This document shows, piece after piece, positions 10,641 to 23,600 of a DNA stretch of 64,000 bases (the first letter of the stretch is position 1; the number at the start of each line of letters is the position of its first letter). The DNA lies in contig CM068586.1 in NCBI GenBank assembly GCA_035048485.1, positions 47,567,215 to 47,631,214 of the forward strand, read 5' to 3'. The DNA is from Pteria penguin (lineage: Eukaryota; Mollusca; Bivalvia; Pterioida; Pteriidae). The position numbers and the translations under genes were made by a program. The notes beneath the pieces were generated by a model that searched no databases, was not told the DNA's origin, and saw nothing but the letters and a program-made list of their open reading frames with translations.

Positions 10641-11129
10641 TTGCAAAGTGTACCTTTTTTATACATCATATTATTGTCAATATCATCCCTTATGGCAAAA
10701 TATAATGAGTTTGTTCAATTTTCGAAGAAAAAAGTATACATATTGAAGATGAAAGTAAGGTCTGAAGCAATATGATACAACTATGTCAATGTCTATGTAA
10801 ATATGGCAATATATACTATCATTATAAAGTTGATTATAACATACATGATAGATTATTGTATGCTGCTTGGAATCATAGAAAAATATTGTGTAACATTATA
10901 CAAATATCTATTGTGTTGGACATGCATATGCGAAACTATAGGTGTTTTAAGGGTTCATTTAATGAAAACATCATAGATAAGACTTTAAATTGAAGTTTAT
11001 GATACAATATGATATATCAGTGACAGTCCAACATCTGTCCTATTAGCTGACACAAGTTGGTTTTATACCCTAATCCATACCAAATTGTATGTCCTAATAG
11101 TCAATAAAATTTCAGACAAGTGAAAACGA

Positions 11130-11372
11130 AGAAGTACCGAAGGGTTAACCACATCTCAAAGTCCATGAAATAAAAGGACAATATCGTAATATTGTCATAT
11201 TGAGATAAGTGCGGACTTCAATTAAATTGAGACGAGACCAGGTTCATGGAAGGAGTAAGCGTCCCCTGCTTACTTCAGACACCCGTCGCAGAAGCCCTGC
11301 AACAGCTATTCAAGTTCAGGAAATAAATACATATATACACACACTTGTAAGAGACAATGACACTAAATTATG
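11130..11372. repeat. dispersed repeat, copy 1 of 2
   Basis: It matches 16845-17092 at roughly 75-80 percent by eye, sharing GGTTAACCACAT, AGTCCATG, GGAGTAAGCGTCCC and ACACCCGTCGCA in order. The family is not recognised. Confidence 0.75.
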
Positions 11373-11375
11373 TAC

Positions 11376-12278
11376 TGAGGGTCTGATTCTTAGAGGTATT
11401 ATCAAAGCTAATATGTCTCCTTTGATTTATCTATTAATCTTTTATGGATACAGATTTCATGGTATGAGATCGGAGTTTGCAATTATATTTGATAATGAAG
11501 GTACTGCTACATAAAGTATTGACAAAATCCAATTAACTCGAGTGTATATCAAGGAAAATGTCAACTAAAATGTTTCACTTCGCGGAAGATAGTATGTATA
11601 AATTACTTTTTTAAGTTTAAGAGCGTTTTCTGTAAACAAATAAAGTACACTCCATTTCGTAACTTCTTGTCTTTAAACAGAAGTTTAAAGGTAATATATT
11701 TAACAATATTAATCTTAATGAGCATGAGTGTATATATTAATGAAATGATAAGATATGGAAACGTAATGAAATAGGAACATTTAGACCAAATGTTTAAATA
11801 GAAAATAATGGCAATCAAGAAACCCTTAAAAACGAAAGTGGGATTAGTTGCTAACAGCGGATTATAATTCGCTTACGACTAGTCGCACCCACCGTGATAC
11901 CATTTAAGGCAGTATACTATAAGCTATAAGGGTATAAACGTGGTTATAAAAGGTAGAACATCATATTCACTTTAAATGGTATACTATTTCACTACTACAA
12001 TTCCAACGGTTTAACAAGGAACAGAATCACATAAAGACATCAATGTATAGGGCGATGATTTCTGATACTTGCAAACAAGGTTCATAAAGCAAATGTAGAA
12101 TTTGCGGAATGCTGATTTAAGACTAATTTCTCTTATCATTGTGATATTCACATTTCATTTCAAAATGCCTTTATTCATGACGGAACTGTACTCAGAAGAA
12201 GCTCTAATATATCGCATCAATTGTGAAAAATGGATTGAATGAATTGTTGATTCTGGGTTAGGGTTTGGTAAGGGTTAA
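11376..12278. other. no gene recognised
   Basis: AT-rich non-coding DNA on both strands with no repeat that I can name. Confidence 0.4.
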
Positions 12279-12279
12279 G

Positions 12280-12531
12280 GTTACGTCACTCCACGATTAT
12301 TTCACGTATGTGGTGACGGCATCTGCCTAATGCATTACATGGAAATTTTTTGCAGCGGACCCTCCCAAAGCAGTGAGGACCTTTTGCGTGCCACTGCTAC
12401 CGTGACACGGGGCCTCTTTTATTACTGTCTCATACGAAAAACAGGAGACCGGTGTACCTATGGTGGGAGTCGAACCGGGCCTACCGATCACGAGCCGAGC
12501 ATCTCATCCAGTGGGATACACTGGCTTGTGA
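12280..12531 (-). mobile_element. tRNA-derived SINE, V-SINE-like (minus)
   Basis: On the minus strand it begins with a tRNA-like head with B box GGTTCGACTCCC, then the central GTCTCAT/GAGAC block. It ends with the conserved 3' part (GGCAGATGCCGTCACCA and GTGGAGTGACGT). Fairly diverged. Confidence 0.85.
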
Positions 12532-12797
12532 CACATGGACACCATAAGCAGGTGATAAAGATATTTTATGACAGGTCATATGTATTTAGATAGATAAAAA
12601 CAGAGAAATTATAGTCATCACGATGTCATACCTGTAGTAACTCTTGGCACGAAGAACAGGAAATGATAACATCAGACGAATGTCTTGAAAGTTATTTTCA
12701 CATAAACATCTTTCGTCCATTTCTTTCCTAAAACAGGTTTAGCGTTAGTCGAAATGCGCGTATGTGCATGAAATTAATATATATATTCATCAGCTGG

Positions 12798-12967
12798 TTT
12801 TTTTTTTTTTTTTTTTGTTTTTTTTTTTTTTTTTTTTTTTTTGTTTTTTTTTTTTTTTTTTTTTGTTTTTGTTTTTGGTTTTTTTTTTTTTTTGGTTTTT
12901 GTCTTTTTGTATTTTGTTTATTTATTTATTTTTTTTTTTTTTTTTTTGTTTGTTTTGTTTTTTTTTT
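12798..12967. repeat. T-rich homopolymer-like tract
   Basis: 170 bp of T broken only by occasional G, C or A. The phenylalanine-rich frames across it are not genes. It may be an expanded poly(A) tail of a minus-strand retroposon. Confidence 0.95.
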
Positions 12968-15699
12968 GCATGTAATTACAAGATCACTTTCAACTGGACG
13001 ATGCTAATGTAATTTTTTTCCTTTTGATGAAAGGAAAATCGAATAAAATGTGAAAGATAGGTTTAAAAGAAGTAGTTAGCAAACATCTTTCCCCTTTAAA
13101 AAGTTGTCTCTGATCATAATTGGATAATGAATATAAATTAAACCTCTGTTAAAATATTAATTTCTGATAAGAATGGAAAGTAAATGTTTACTGAATTGGC
13201 ATTTTTAAAATAAACGAAAAACAATTTTATTTACAAAAATGGTCTCATTGAGATCCATGCGAAAGAAAGAAAAAACAAAAAGAAACAACAATCGAAAAAT
13301 GAACATGGAGGCAAATATTAATACATAATGGGATATCAATGGAAAATCAACGAAAAATGAATAGAAAATTTACCATTTATTTTTGCAATAGGAAAAACTG
13401 CAGCATTACTGCTAAACTGGCCATAATGCCTTCAATTACAAACGTTTTTCATCCATTTGTTAAACATGATAATTTTGTAAAGCTTCACCAAAATTGTAAT
13501 AGAAGTAAAGCAGAGAATTCAGTTTAAAGATATTCATGGCATTCCTGGGAATGCTTAATTATATACACCATTTTACATAAATTTGTAATTCACCATTTAG
13601 TTTATTCCTGATTAATTTAAAACTAATGTGGGGGAAATTCAGTTTTACAATTGTCGAGAAGGCCACAACAGCAGCCATGTAGTGTACGAGTAGTCGTATG
13701 ACGTTACAAATCTTCCGTTTCCGTAATAGGTTTTTGTTTTACATTAACACCCTATTATCCTGATTTGTCGATAATATTTTTACATAGTAATCAAAACCTT
13801 CCTCTTGTTGTTAGGTGGCTTATTACTTTCAACTAAAAGGTTGCAAGGATAAAGATATATATAATACATGTAAACATGAAATATAATGGTTCGATGCAGG
13901 GATTTTAATGAAGCTTTTATTTGTTTACATCGTTAATGCCACGGAATTCGGGTATTCGAGAACATAGTCATATATTACGCTGCACATAATGATGGATTGG
14001 TTATTTGACTATTACAGCACTGGCGGATTTAGACTGGGTTGCAGGGGTTGCAACACCCCCCCCCCCCCCTTTCTTTTTTTTTTTTTTTTTTTTTTTGGTC
14101 AATTTCGACCATATTAGGGTTGTAAACCCTAACCCTAACCCTGTTGATATAACCTTTTATCAAGTTTTTTGGTGTATTTCAAAGGTAAAATAATAACACA
14201 AATGCATACAAGATACTGAGATGTATTTATTAATAACGAAAGCTTGAAAATGAAAAATGGTTATTATTTGACCTTGAAATTGTGAAATAATTTTATGGCA
14301 AGGTCATAGAAAGGTCAATGTTCCTAGATGGTAATCAAACACTGTTTTAAAAAATAATGATGTTTTGCAATTAAATGTGCTTACATGATATCGCTTGATG
14401 ATTTTAAAATGAATATAACGTTAATTTTTATGGTAACCTTTTGATCAGTGACCTTGATCTGGGCGTTTTAAAATTCTGTAGGACTTCCTTTCCTGCTGAG
14501 CGTTGATGAAATATTTGAACTAAATGTAATTTATGTCACATAAGTTTTGTTTAATATGTACAAATTATGATCTTTGAATAGTGATTTCTAAGTATATGAA
14601 GATTTGCAGTCTATACAATTTACCTATGAGTCATTTTCGAGAAAAGATCATAAAAGCAACTTTTATTAATTTGGAAAGGTATGTATTTTCTCATGGCAAA
14701 CAATCAATATGATCATAAAGAACCATAATAAACAATATATTTTCATTCTGATGATCAATTTATTTTTCACATCACGTAGTAGGGGGATGGAATTTTACAG
14801 TATCATGAAAATGTGCGAAAATAATAATTTCTTGGAAGTTTGGAACCCAAAAGTGTGTAAATTGGGCAAAATTTAATCTAAAATTATTAGAAATACTTAA
14901 AATCACTAAGTAAAGCTTATATATTTTTTGTTTCAGGACAAAAACAAAACCATTGAATAAGCCAAAACAGGATAATTCAACAGCAAAATTTGCCAAATCT
15001 TCTTTTCCTGAATTTGCGATTTTGGTGTTATATTCATATGATGCCTATAAGTTGGTAAAAATATGGAAACCCGATAAAATTTTTCATTGTCATTTTCGTA
15101 ATGAATATGTTACCAAATGTAAAATACAATTTGCGGTCCTGATGATCAAGTTTTTGAAATATTTCTCAAGTATCCGTCCTCCTTAAGGTTTATAAGGTGT
15201 AAAAACAAATCGTGTAAAATTTGCTTTTAAAACTATTACAAAAACGAAATAGGTTAGACGCAAAATTCAATAGAGAACTTTTACAAACCCAGGTGTAAAT
15301 AACCAGACCAAAAAGAATACAAATGCATCAACATATCATATACCAAAGCTCATGATTACCGTTAACTTCTGTAATAAGTAGTCTTGAGGTCATGACGTAT
15401 TCTAAACCAAAATAATGTTGACAAACAGATGGAAGATAGGTTTCTGCATCAGGTTGACTGGACTTCCAGTGGTAAAGCTTAACAAAATACAAAAAACAAG
15501 AAAGACTAAAGCATGTTTGTAAAAAAAAAAAAGAAAGTTGCATTAAATATGCAACGTACCGAGTTGCAAAACGTTTTCATACACTTACAACCATTGATAA
15601 CCTTGAATGACTTTTGATCTATTGATTCAAAATCAATAAGCATCCTCACTTTTTAATAATTGATTGACTGAGTAATGTTTTATGTTATTCTACAATTAT
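12968..15699. other. gene-free AT-rich stretch
   Basis: No gene recognised. It contains a C13/T25 tract at 14055-14095, next to a GGCGGATTTAGAC motif like the ends of some MITEs, and a small CCCTAACCCTAACCC remnant at 14126-14142. Confidence 0.5.
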
Positions 15700-15917
15700 T
15701 TCGCCTATATATACATCTGCCCGATGCATTGCTTAGAAATTTATTGCTTTGCAACTGACCATCCGAGGTAGTGAAGGATCTTTTTCGTGCCATGTCTACT
15801 ACACTGGGCCTGGATTTACAGTCTAATCCGAAAGACAGGATACCTGTGTGCCCCCGTCGAACTCGGACCTGCTCGGTCAGGAGCCTAGCACACTATCCAC
15901 TGAGCTACTACTAGTCC
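15700..15917 (-). mobile_element. diverged tRNA-derived SINE (minus)
   Basis: Same element class, heavily mutated. GCATTGC..., CTAATCCGAAAGACAGG and the head with GTCGAACTCGGACC and CCACTGAGCTA on the complement are visible. Confidence 0.75.
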
Positions 15918-16840
15918 CCCTTTGGACATTATTTGATATATCTAATTATAGTTTGTATTGGAGGCATTGTACTTGATTTATCATCGCAAAATCAATAATT
16001 TCAGATTTTCAACTAGTGGTGACCTCGATTTTTCCCCTTTAGACCAAGAATTTATATGCAGCTTCCCCATTTGATCACATTCAAATGTGGCTTGTATTAG
16101 GTGCATGACATTAGGGAAATTATCCGCAAATCAGTGACTGAAACTACTTGACTTCAGGCACATAGACCCTAAAATGAAAAGCGTTATTCCCCTTGTCCAT
16201 ATATCCAAATTTCATTTTGATAGGACACAGGATACCTTGGATCAAGCAGAAAACAAAAAGTTGCAATCTATTCTACCAGTATTTTGTATTTTTATCAATG
16301 GAATATATTTAGAACGTTTGGTTTAATAAATACTGCTGCAGCACAAATTTCCTTTGAAAACCTTTGCATCACATATCAAGGTATATTATATGAAGATATT
16401 ATCATTGCAGGTTACAAAAATGGACTATGTTGTTGGTAATATTCATGAGATCTAGATTTTACAGCTTTAAAATCCTCAAAAGTTTAACCTTCCTACTGAA
16501 ATAGTAATAAATCTGTTGCTTTTCCATTTGAATATGTATGCAAAATTTGACATTTGTCTTAACGATTCTTACCAGTAGCTACAGTTTATGACACAGCTAT
16601 CTTGAGTTACAGAATCATTAAGTTCTTTATTCAGCTGCATTGTTTTTCCTCTGAATTTTAGGGATCCGTGAATGTCCACTGTGGTACACTGTTTTTAGTG
16701 CCATAGTCCTATTTTACATTGATGGTATTAATTTACATTTAAGACAATAGTAACTCTTTACATAGCATTAAAATATGTCATGCTGAAATTCTAGATAGGA
16801 CTTTCAATAAATCATACACAAGAATACTGCATCTGTTGTA
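15918..16840. other. no gene recognised
   Basis: Non-coding DNA resembling parts of dispersed mollusc repeats (for example ATCCAAATTTCATTTTGATAG near 16200). No termini identified. Confidence 0.35.
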
Positions 16841-16844
16841 AAGT

Positions 16845-17092
16845 ACACAACGAAGGACTACCAAACGGTTAACCACATTTCGAAGTCCATGGAATAAAAG
16901 GACAAGATCGTATACAATCACATATTCAGACAAATGCGAACCTACATTAAACTGAGGTGAGACCAGGTGCGCGGGAGGAGTAAGCGTCCCTTGCTTGTAC
17001 AGAACACCCGTCGCAAAAATTTTGCAACAACTCTTAAAGTGCAGTAGGTAAATACATATATATCCATACATGAGCACATGCTGGAGACAAAG
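16845..17092. repeat. dispersed repeat, copy 2 of 2
   Basis: Partner of 11130-11372 in the same orientation. It lies immediately left of the 29-bp satellite. Confidence 0.75.
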
Positions 17093-17110
17093 ACACTAAA
17101 TCAAATTTAT

Positions 17111-18460
17111 AACTATAAATTTGGCTGGTCATTATATCGACTATAAAGTATGGCTGGTCATTATATCGACTATAAAGTATGGCTGGTCATTATATCGACT
17201 ATAAAGTATGACTGGTCATTATATCGACTACAAAGTATGACCCGTCATTATATTGATTATAAAGTATGGCTGGTCATTATATCGACTATAAAGTATTGCT
17301 GGTCATTATATCGACTATAAAGTATGGCTGGTCATTATATTGACTACAAAGTATGGCTCGTCATTATATTGACGATAAAGTATGGCTCGTCATTATACTG
17401 ACTACAAAGTATGGCTCGTCATTATACTGATTATAAAGTATGGCTCCTCATTATATTGACTACAAAATGTAGCTCGTCATTATATTGATTATAAAGTATG
17501 GCTCGTCATTATATTGACTATAAAGTATGGCTCGTTATTATATTGACTATAAAGTATGGCTCGTCATTATATTGACTATAAAGTATGGCTCGTTATTATA
17601 TTGACTATAAATTATTGCTCCTCATTATATTGACTACAAAGTGTAGCTCGTCATTATATTGACTATAATTGATTAATTTTTCTTTAACATCACACCAAGA
17701 ATATTTCACGTATATGGTGACGGCATCTGCCTGATGCGGGGCATACAAATTTTGACCTTTGCAAGGGACCCATCCGAAGCAGTGAGGGATCTTAAACGTG
17801 CCATGCATACCAGGACACGGGGCCTCGGTTTTTACTGTCTCATCCGAAAGACAGGACGCCGGCATGACCAGATCGGGACTCGAACCCTGGCCTCCCGATC
17901 AGGAGTCCGGCGCGATACCACTGGGCCACGCCGGCTTTATATTGACTATAAAGTATGGTTCGTCATTATATTGACTATAAAGTATGGCTCGTCATTATAT
18001 TAACTATAAAGTATGTTTCGTCATTATATTGACTATAAAGTATTGCTCGTCGTTATATTGACTATTAAGTATGGCTCGTCGTTATATTGACTATAAAGTA
18101 TGGCTCGTCATTATATTAATTATAAAGTGTGGTTCGTCATTATATTAACTATAAAGTGTGGCTCGTCATTATATTGACTATAAAGTATGGCTCGTCATTA
18201 TATTAACTATAAAGTGTGGTTCGTCATCATATTCACTATAAAGTATGGTTCGTCATTATATTAACTATAAAGTATGGTTCGTCATTATATTAACTATAAA
18301 GTATGGCTCGTCGTTATATTGACTATAAAGTATGGCTCGTCATTATATTAACTATAAAGTGTGGTTCGTCATTATATTGACTATAAAGTATGGTTCGTCA
18401 TTATATTGACTATAAAGTATGGTTTGTCATTATATTAACTATAAAGTATTGCTCGTCATT
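17111..18460. repeat. 29-bp satellite array split by a SINE
   Basis: About 37 copies of a 29-bp unit containing GGCTCGTCATTATATTGACT and ATAAAGTAT. Units with GGCTGGTC/ATCGACT cluster at the left and GGCTCGTC/ATTGACT or GGTTCGTC at the right, so subfamilies are ordered along the array. A SINE interrupts it at 17666-17936. Confidence 0.95.
17666..17936 (-). mobile_element. tRNA-derived V-SINE-like element inside the 29-bp satellite
   Basis: A nearly full-length minus copy: head with A-box-like GTGGCC and B box GGGTTCGAGTCC on the complement, central CTTTCGGATGAGACAGTAAA block and tail GTGTGATGTTAAAG. Both flanks read TTATATTGACTATA. This could be its target duplication or simply the satellite unit. 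Confidence 0.92.
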
Positions 18461-21092
18461 AAACTTCAGCAGAGTAAGTCTCCGTAGAAATAATTTCTAA
18501 ATTACAACACATGTAAATATAAAAAATACATGATCATCTTTTCATAAGGGTTTGTTTAACAAATTTGATATTTAAAGCGAACTAGTTCTGTTTGTATATT
18601 TGTAAAAAGTGTTATTCATTAACAATATTTTACATGTGACCATGACCTTTGATCTTAAAACTAATAAGCGTCATCCTTTTCTCATAAAAACACAAGTACC
18701 AAGTTTTAAGAGCCCATTAGAAATGCTCTGTCTGTATCTTATTTACAAAAATTATCAATAATGTTTAGCATGTATACTTGACCTCTGATCCCTAGTCTTG
18801 AAAAATTAGGCGTCCTTCTCCATATATCTGTAGTAATAAATATAGGGATTATATACCTCATAATTTTTTCAATTTGTGCACCCAATGTCCATTTCGACAA
18901 TTTATGTAGTATAACAAGTTTGTTGGTCCTAGACCATATGGTTTGGTCTGAATCATGTTTGCAATTTGCAATTTATAAACATTGTCTGGCATCTAACCTT
19001 GACATCTGTCTTGGAAAACAATAGGCGTAAGGAGTTTATGTACCAAATCTAAGTCTTTGCCAAACCATTAGTGTGTATCTTGAGTACAAGGTATATCAAT
19101 AATGTTTCGTCTGAAACAATGTCTAGCATGTGGCCTTGACATTCAACATATCAACTTGAAAAACGATAAATGTTGGTGAGCATTTATACTGTCTACAATG
19201 TTCGAGTCTGACCTTGACCTTTGACACATGACCTTGAGAAATCAGAAACTTTGTTATATCATCAGTACTATGTGTACCAAGTTTGACATCCTTAACCTTA
19301 ATATTTTGGTCTGTATCATGTTTAAAATCTCAGCTGCAGAAAACACAGACAGACATACACAGTAACTATAATGTTGAATGCCATCTATCTTTAAAAATTG
19401 GACAATAATTTTCTTTATTTTAATTCCACACTAACCCTGACTGCAGATGTTTGGTCCAAAAGCCTTTTTGTTTAAAATCAAATGATCACTCTGATTTTGA
19501 CCTTTATTTTATCATGTAATAAAATAGTCAAACGTCTCCTAAATAGACAATATGATATTGAGATCATCAAAAAGACTATAGGTCTTGTATTTGGCCCCTC
19601 TACAGCCTTATGCAGACTTTTACTTGAACGTTGCACGCTGACTAACAGGGCGGTGGGGACTATATGACGGGCCTTGTCCAAACCTCTTTCAGAGGAGACA
19701 TGGTCCTGAACCTCGTCCCCTCTGACTGTTAGTCGGGACTCCTACAGATCTAGGGTCTTAGCTCGCTTTCAGACTGGCAGAGCACGGTTTATCATGTTGA
19801 TGTCGCATATATTTTTATACCATTATGTGTTTTACAATACCTTACGTGTTTATATTTTTATGACCTCTCAATATGCGATACCTGTTGACCCTTGTTCTTT
19901 ACATGGAGGATTATTTATAAATTTTTAAATGTACGTCTTTTGATTGTTCTGCTGTTACGGTGAGTGGGAAGGTGGGCCCGTAAACCGGTTAACCACACCA
20001 TTTGTTTGGCTTTTGTCAAATTAAATGACCGTCCTAAGTCGGTATCGTAATTGCACTACAATCAAATATTTTTGTAATGTGTTAAATGTTCTATTATATT
20101 ATTTATATTCATGTATTGTATAGCTCCATGGTGACTTCTGCCACATAACTGAGCCGGTAACTCCTCTTTTTTCTTTAATTCAAAGTCATAATGTAATAGA
20201 TCTTTAGATCATGGAGAACATATGTATTTTGATACTGTTCCTCAAAATGTACTACAGAATAGTAATCCAGACACCAATACAGTACACAGATTTACTGTGA
20301 CCTCGACCAAGAAGAAATTACTTTGGGCCATAGTCTTGGTACACCCTTAGGCCAAGGATACCTATCTTTTGCAATTGTCTTTAAATCTTATTTTGCTATG
20401 ACATGAAATAAAAACATTTTTACTCATAGCGTGACTTGAACCAATTCCCTTCAGCATACAAGAACTGTGACCCTTATCAAAATAAGAATAAAAGTCATAA
20501 AAACAAAGAAAATTTGACATGAAACTTTCCAGTAACCTTATAAATGGATATTTTCTTTTAAAAAAATGTCGCAAAATAAATGCTTTATCACTTCTCAATA
20601 CAGATCAAATAAATCTAGAAAATGACACAACTGTGCATGAAAAAAAACTAATACAGTGATTTTTTTTTCTAATGTGATAGAGCGTCCCCTGATATAAATA
20701 TTTCCATGTTATTGTTTATAATTTTACGTTTAAAGTGCTTTAAATCCTTTTCAAATTTCATTTATTCCATTAAAGATATATTATTTTCATTTTTTGTTTT
20801 CGTTTTGTAAAATCCTCCAAGTTCAGATAGAATTCATTTCATTAGATAAAAACTTTAATTTTAAACAATATTAATCAAATTACCCATTGTGACACATTTT
20901 CGGCTTTCTGTCGGGTGACTTTAGGGGTATATAAAGTGAGTCTAGTACTACAATGGCGTCGCCGGTTGGATAGATTTTCTATAAATCTGTCAATACGTAT
21001 CTCATGGTAATAGACATTTATTCCTTCCCCAGAATTTAAAAAGATTCTTTTAATATCACCCTTATATATCATAGTATTTTTTGCATAAATTA
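18461..21092. other. gene-free, decayed dispersed repeats
   Basis: 18620-19330 has several imperfect repeats with TGACCTTGACCTTTGA and CCAAGTTT..., typical of bivalve dispersed repeats. 19420-20200 has an unusually GC-richer patch (19590-19790), possibly a decayed retroelement, but no protein domain is recognisable. The rest is AT-rich. Confidence 0.45.
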
Positions 21093-21401
21093 ATACAAAA
21101 GAGAAGCCGGCGTGGCCTAGTGGTATCGGGCCGGACTCCTGATCGGGAGGCCAGGGTTCGAGTCCTACTCTGGTCATGCCGGTGTTCTGTCTTTCGGATG
21201 AGACAGTAAAACCCGAGGCGCCGTGTCGTGGTATGCATGGCACGCTAAAGATCCCTCACTGCTTCGGGTGGGTCCATTGCAAAGGTAAAAATTTGTATGC
21301 CCTGCATCAGGCAGATGCCGTCACCATATACGTGAAATATTCTTGGTGTGACGTTAAACAAAAATCAATCTATCAATTTATCAATCAATCATACAAAAGG
21401 G
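21093..21401 (+). mobile_element. full-length tRNA-derived V-SINE-like element with target duplication
   Basis: SINE body 21104-21390. The tRNA-like head has A box TGGCCTAGTGG and B box GGTTCGAGTCC. The central block is CTTTCGGATGAGACAGTAAA, and the tail is (ATCA)n-like. It is flanked by ATACAAAAGAG (21093-21103) and ATACAAAAGGG (21391-21401), an 11-bp target-site duplication with one mismatch. Confidence 0.95.
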
Positions 21402-21690
21402 AAATAAAACGTACATTTATTTTCAAGACTTCGCTAGGAAATGCCTCAAAGCTCACGCCATAATCGGAGATATCGGAAGTGAGCAGGGGTTTCATACTTT
21501 AACATTACCGAAATTGTCGCATTGTGTGTGTGTTTTATTTTGAAAATATCGAAGCGAGGTCTCAGAATATGAACCCGATTTAGACGAAAGTGTTCGAGTC
21601 AGAATTTATCCGAATAATCATGACGAAAATCGCGCAAAGTCACGCTTCTTGAATAAAGAAAAGATGGATGCTTTGATGATATTTATCCTG
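21402..21690. other. unassigned sequence left of the 58-bp satellite
   Basis: No gene. Could be the 5' part of the degraded Ty3/Gypsy element whose Gag lies to the right; no LTR boundary is visible. Confidence 0.3.
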
Positions 21691-22731
21691 AGTATCGGTA
21701 CGGTCTCTGTACCGAATTACGAGAGTGTTCACACTACTCATAGATATGAGTATCGGTACGGTCTCTGTACCGAATTACGAGAGTGTTCACACTACTCATA
21801 GAGATGACTATCGGTACGTTCTCTGTACCGAATTACGAGAGTGTTCACACTATTCATAGAGATGAGTATCGGTACGGTCTCTATACCGAATTACGAGAGT
21901 GTTCATACTACTCATAGAGATGACTATCGGTACGGTCTCTGTACCGAATTACGAGAGTGTTCACACTATTCATAGAGATGAGTATCGGTACGGTCTCTAT
22001 ACCGAATTACGAGAGTGTTCACACTACTCATAGAGATGACTATCGGTACGGTCTCTGTACCGAATTACGAGAGTGTTCACACTATTCATAGAGATGACTA
22101 TCGGTACGATCTCTGTACCGAATTACGAGAGTGTTCACACTACTCATAGAGATGACTATCGGTACGGTCTCTGTACCGAATTACGAGAGTGTTCACACTA
22201 CTCATAGAGATGACTATCGGTACGGTCTCTGTACCGAATTACGAGAGTGTTCACACTATTCATAGAGATGAGTATCGGTACGGTCTCTATACCGAATTAC
22301 GAGAGTCTTCACACTACTCATAGAGATGACTATCGGTACGGTCTCTGTACCGAATTACGAGAGTGTTCACACTATTCATAGAGATGAGTATCGGTACGGT
22401 CTCTATACCGAATTACGAGAGTGTTCACACTACTCATAGAGATGAGTATCGGTACGGTCTCTATACCGAATTACGAGAGTGTTCACACTACTCATAGAGA
22501 TGAGTATCGGTACGGTCTCTATACCGAATTACGAGAGTGTTCACACTACTCATAGAGATGAGTATCGGTACGGTCTCTGTACCGAATTACGAGAGTGTTC
22601 ACACTACTCATAGAGATGAGTATCGGTACGGTCTCTGTACCGAATTACGAGAGTCTTCACACTACTCATAGAGATGACTATCGGTACGGTCTCTATACCG
22701 AATTACGAGAGTGTTCACACTACTCATAGAG
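21690..22731. repeat. 58-bp satellite with a hairpin in each unit
   Basis: About 18 tandem copies. Each unit holds TCGGTAC-GGTCTCT-GTACCGA, a 7-bp inverted repeat around a 7-nt loop, plus ACGAGAGTGTTCACACTACT. Variant sites (GAG/GAC, G/A in the stem, ACTACT/ACTATT) are often linked in alternating units, giving a 116-bp dimer in part of the array. Confidence 0.95.
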
Positions 22732-22739
22732 GTCCGATG

Positions 22740-23600
22740 TACGATTACTTTACTACGCAATCGCGAAATAGACCCCGGGTTGTATAGTGATACTTTGTCG
22801 CAGCGACCTTTGGACAGCGGAAATAAAGATAAATCGATATGTACGCCAGAGATTTAAATAAAGGTAAACATGGCAATAAGGGCGCCAAAAAGTCGCCGAA
22901 ATTTGACGAAAATGATGATTTAACCGACTTTCTAGTTCCATTTGAATAAAACACTCTTTGAATGAATGGACAGAGAGCGAAAAAGCTACACACATACTTA
23001 TTTGTCTTGATGGAACCGCGAAGCAAATACTTAGTGACCTCACTACCGATAAGGAACTATCAAGCGATTAGAGTTTTCCTAGTGAATAGATTCAGCCCAA
23101 AAGAGCGTGAAATGGCCTATCTCTGAAAATTCAAATCGCAACGCAGAGAAAAAGGGGAAACAATTCAAGTTTATGATTATCAGTTAAGATAAGCACTTAA
23201 AGAATATTTTAAGATCCCTTATTCGGCTCTTGAAATGTATATCCTTGATCAATTTATTCATGGGATCGGCATAGCCGAGTTAAAAAGTCCCATTCATTTT
23301 CGCCATCCTGAGACACGTGACAAAACTATAGCACTCGCTATCGAATACAGATCGTTTCTGGGTTCACAGGAAGAAATGTGAAAATTCACAGAGAACGAAA
23401 TGGAAATGATCGGTGTCCTAAAATCATATGAAGTCATATCGAAAAAGATGAAATTAAATCAGATCTAACAGAAAGTTAATAAAACAGAAATAGCCGTATC
23501 CGAAATTCAAGAAAATATCAAAACCTTGTTTAATTTACAGAGAACACGAAATAGATCACTTTTTCGAAACACGCAGAAGACATGCCAAGATAACGTGAAG
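22740..23600 (+). pseudogene. decayed Ty3/Gypsy Gag
   Basis: Translation of 23070-23380 gives a recognisable Gypsy Gag core with in-frame stops: Arg-Phe-Ser-Pro-Lys-Glu-Arg-Glu-Met-Ala-Tyr, then a Gly-Glu-Thr-Ile-Gln...Tyr-Gln-Leu-Arg stretch, an Asp-Gln-Phe-Ile-His-Gly block, then Ala-Leu-Ala-Ile-Glu-Tyr. At least three stop codons (near 23123, 23187 and 23379) interrupt it. A Tyr-Cys-Gly at 23628-23636 might be the remains of a zinc knuckle, but this is weak. It is a fossil of an LTR retrotransposon. Confidence 0.75.

Noticed and set aside
12762..13012. Phenylalanine-rich protein
   Set aside because: Artefact of the T-rich tract.
21690..22731. CRISPR-like array
   Set aside because: Units are contiguous with no unique spacers, and the genome is eukaryotic; it is a satellite.
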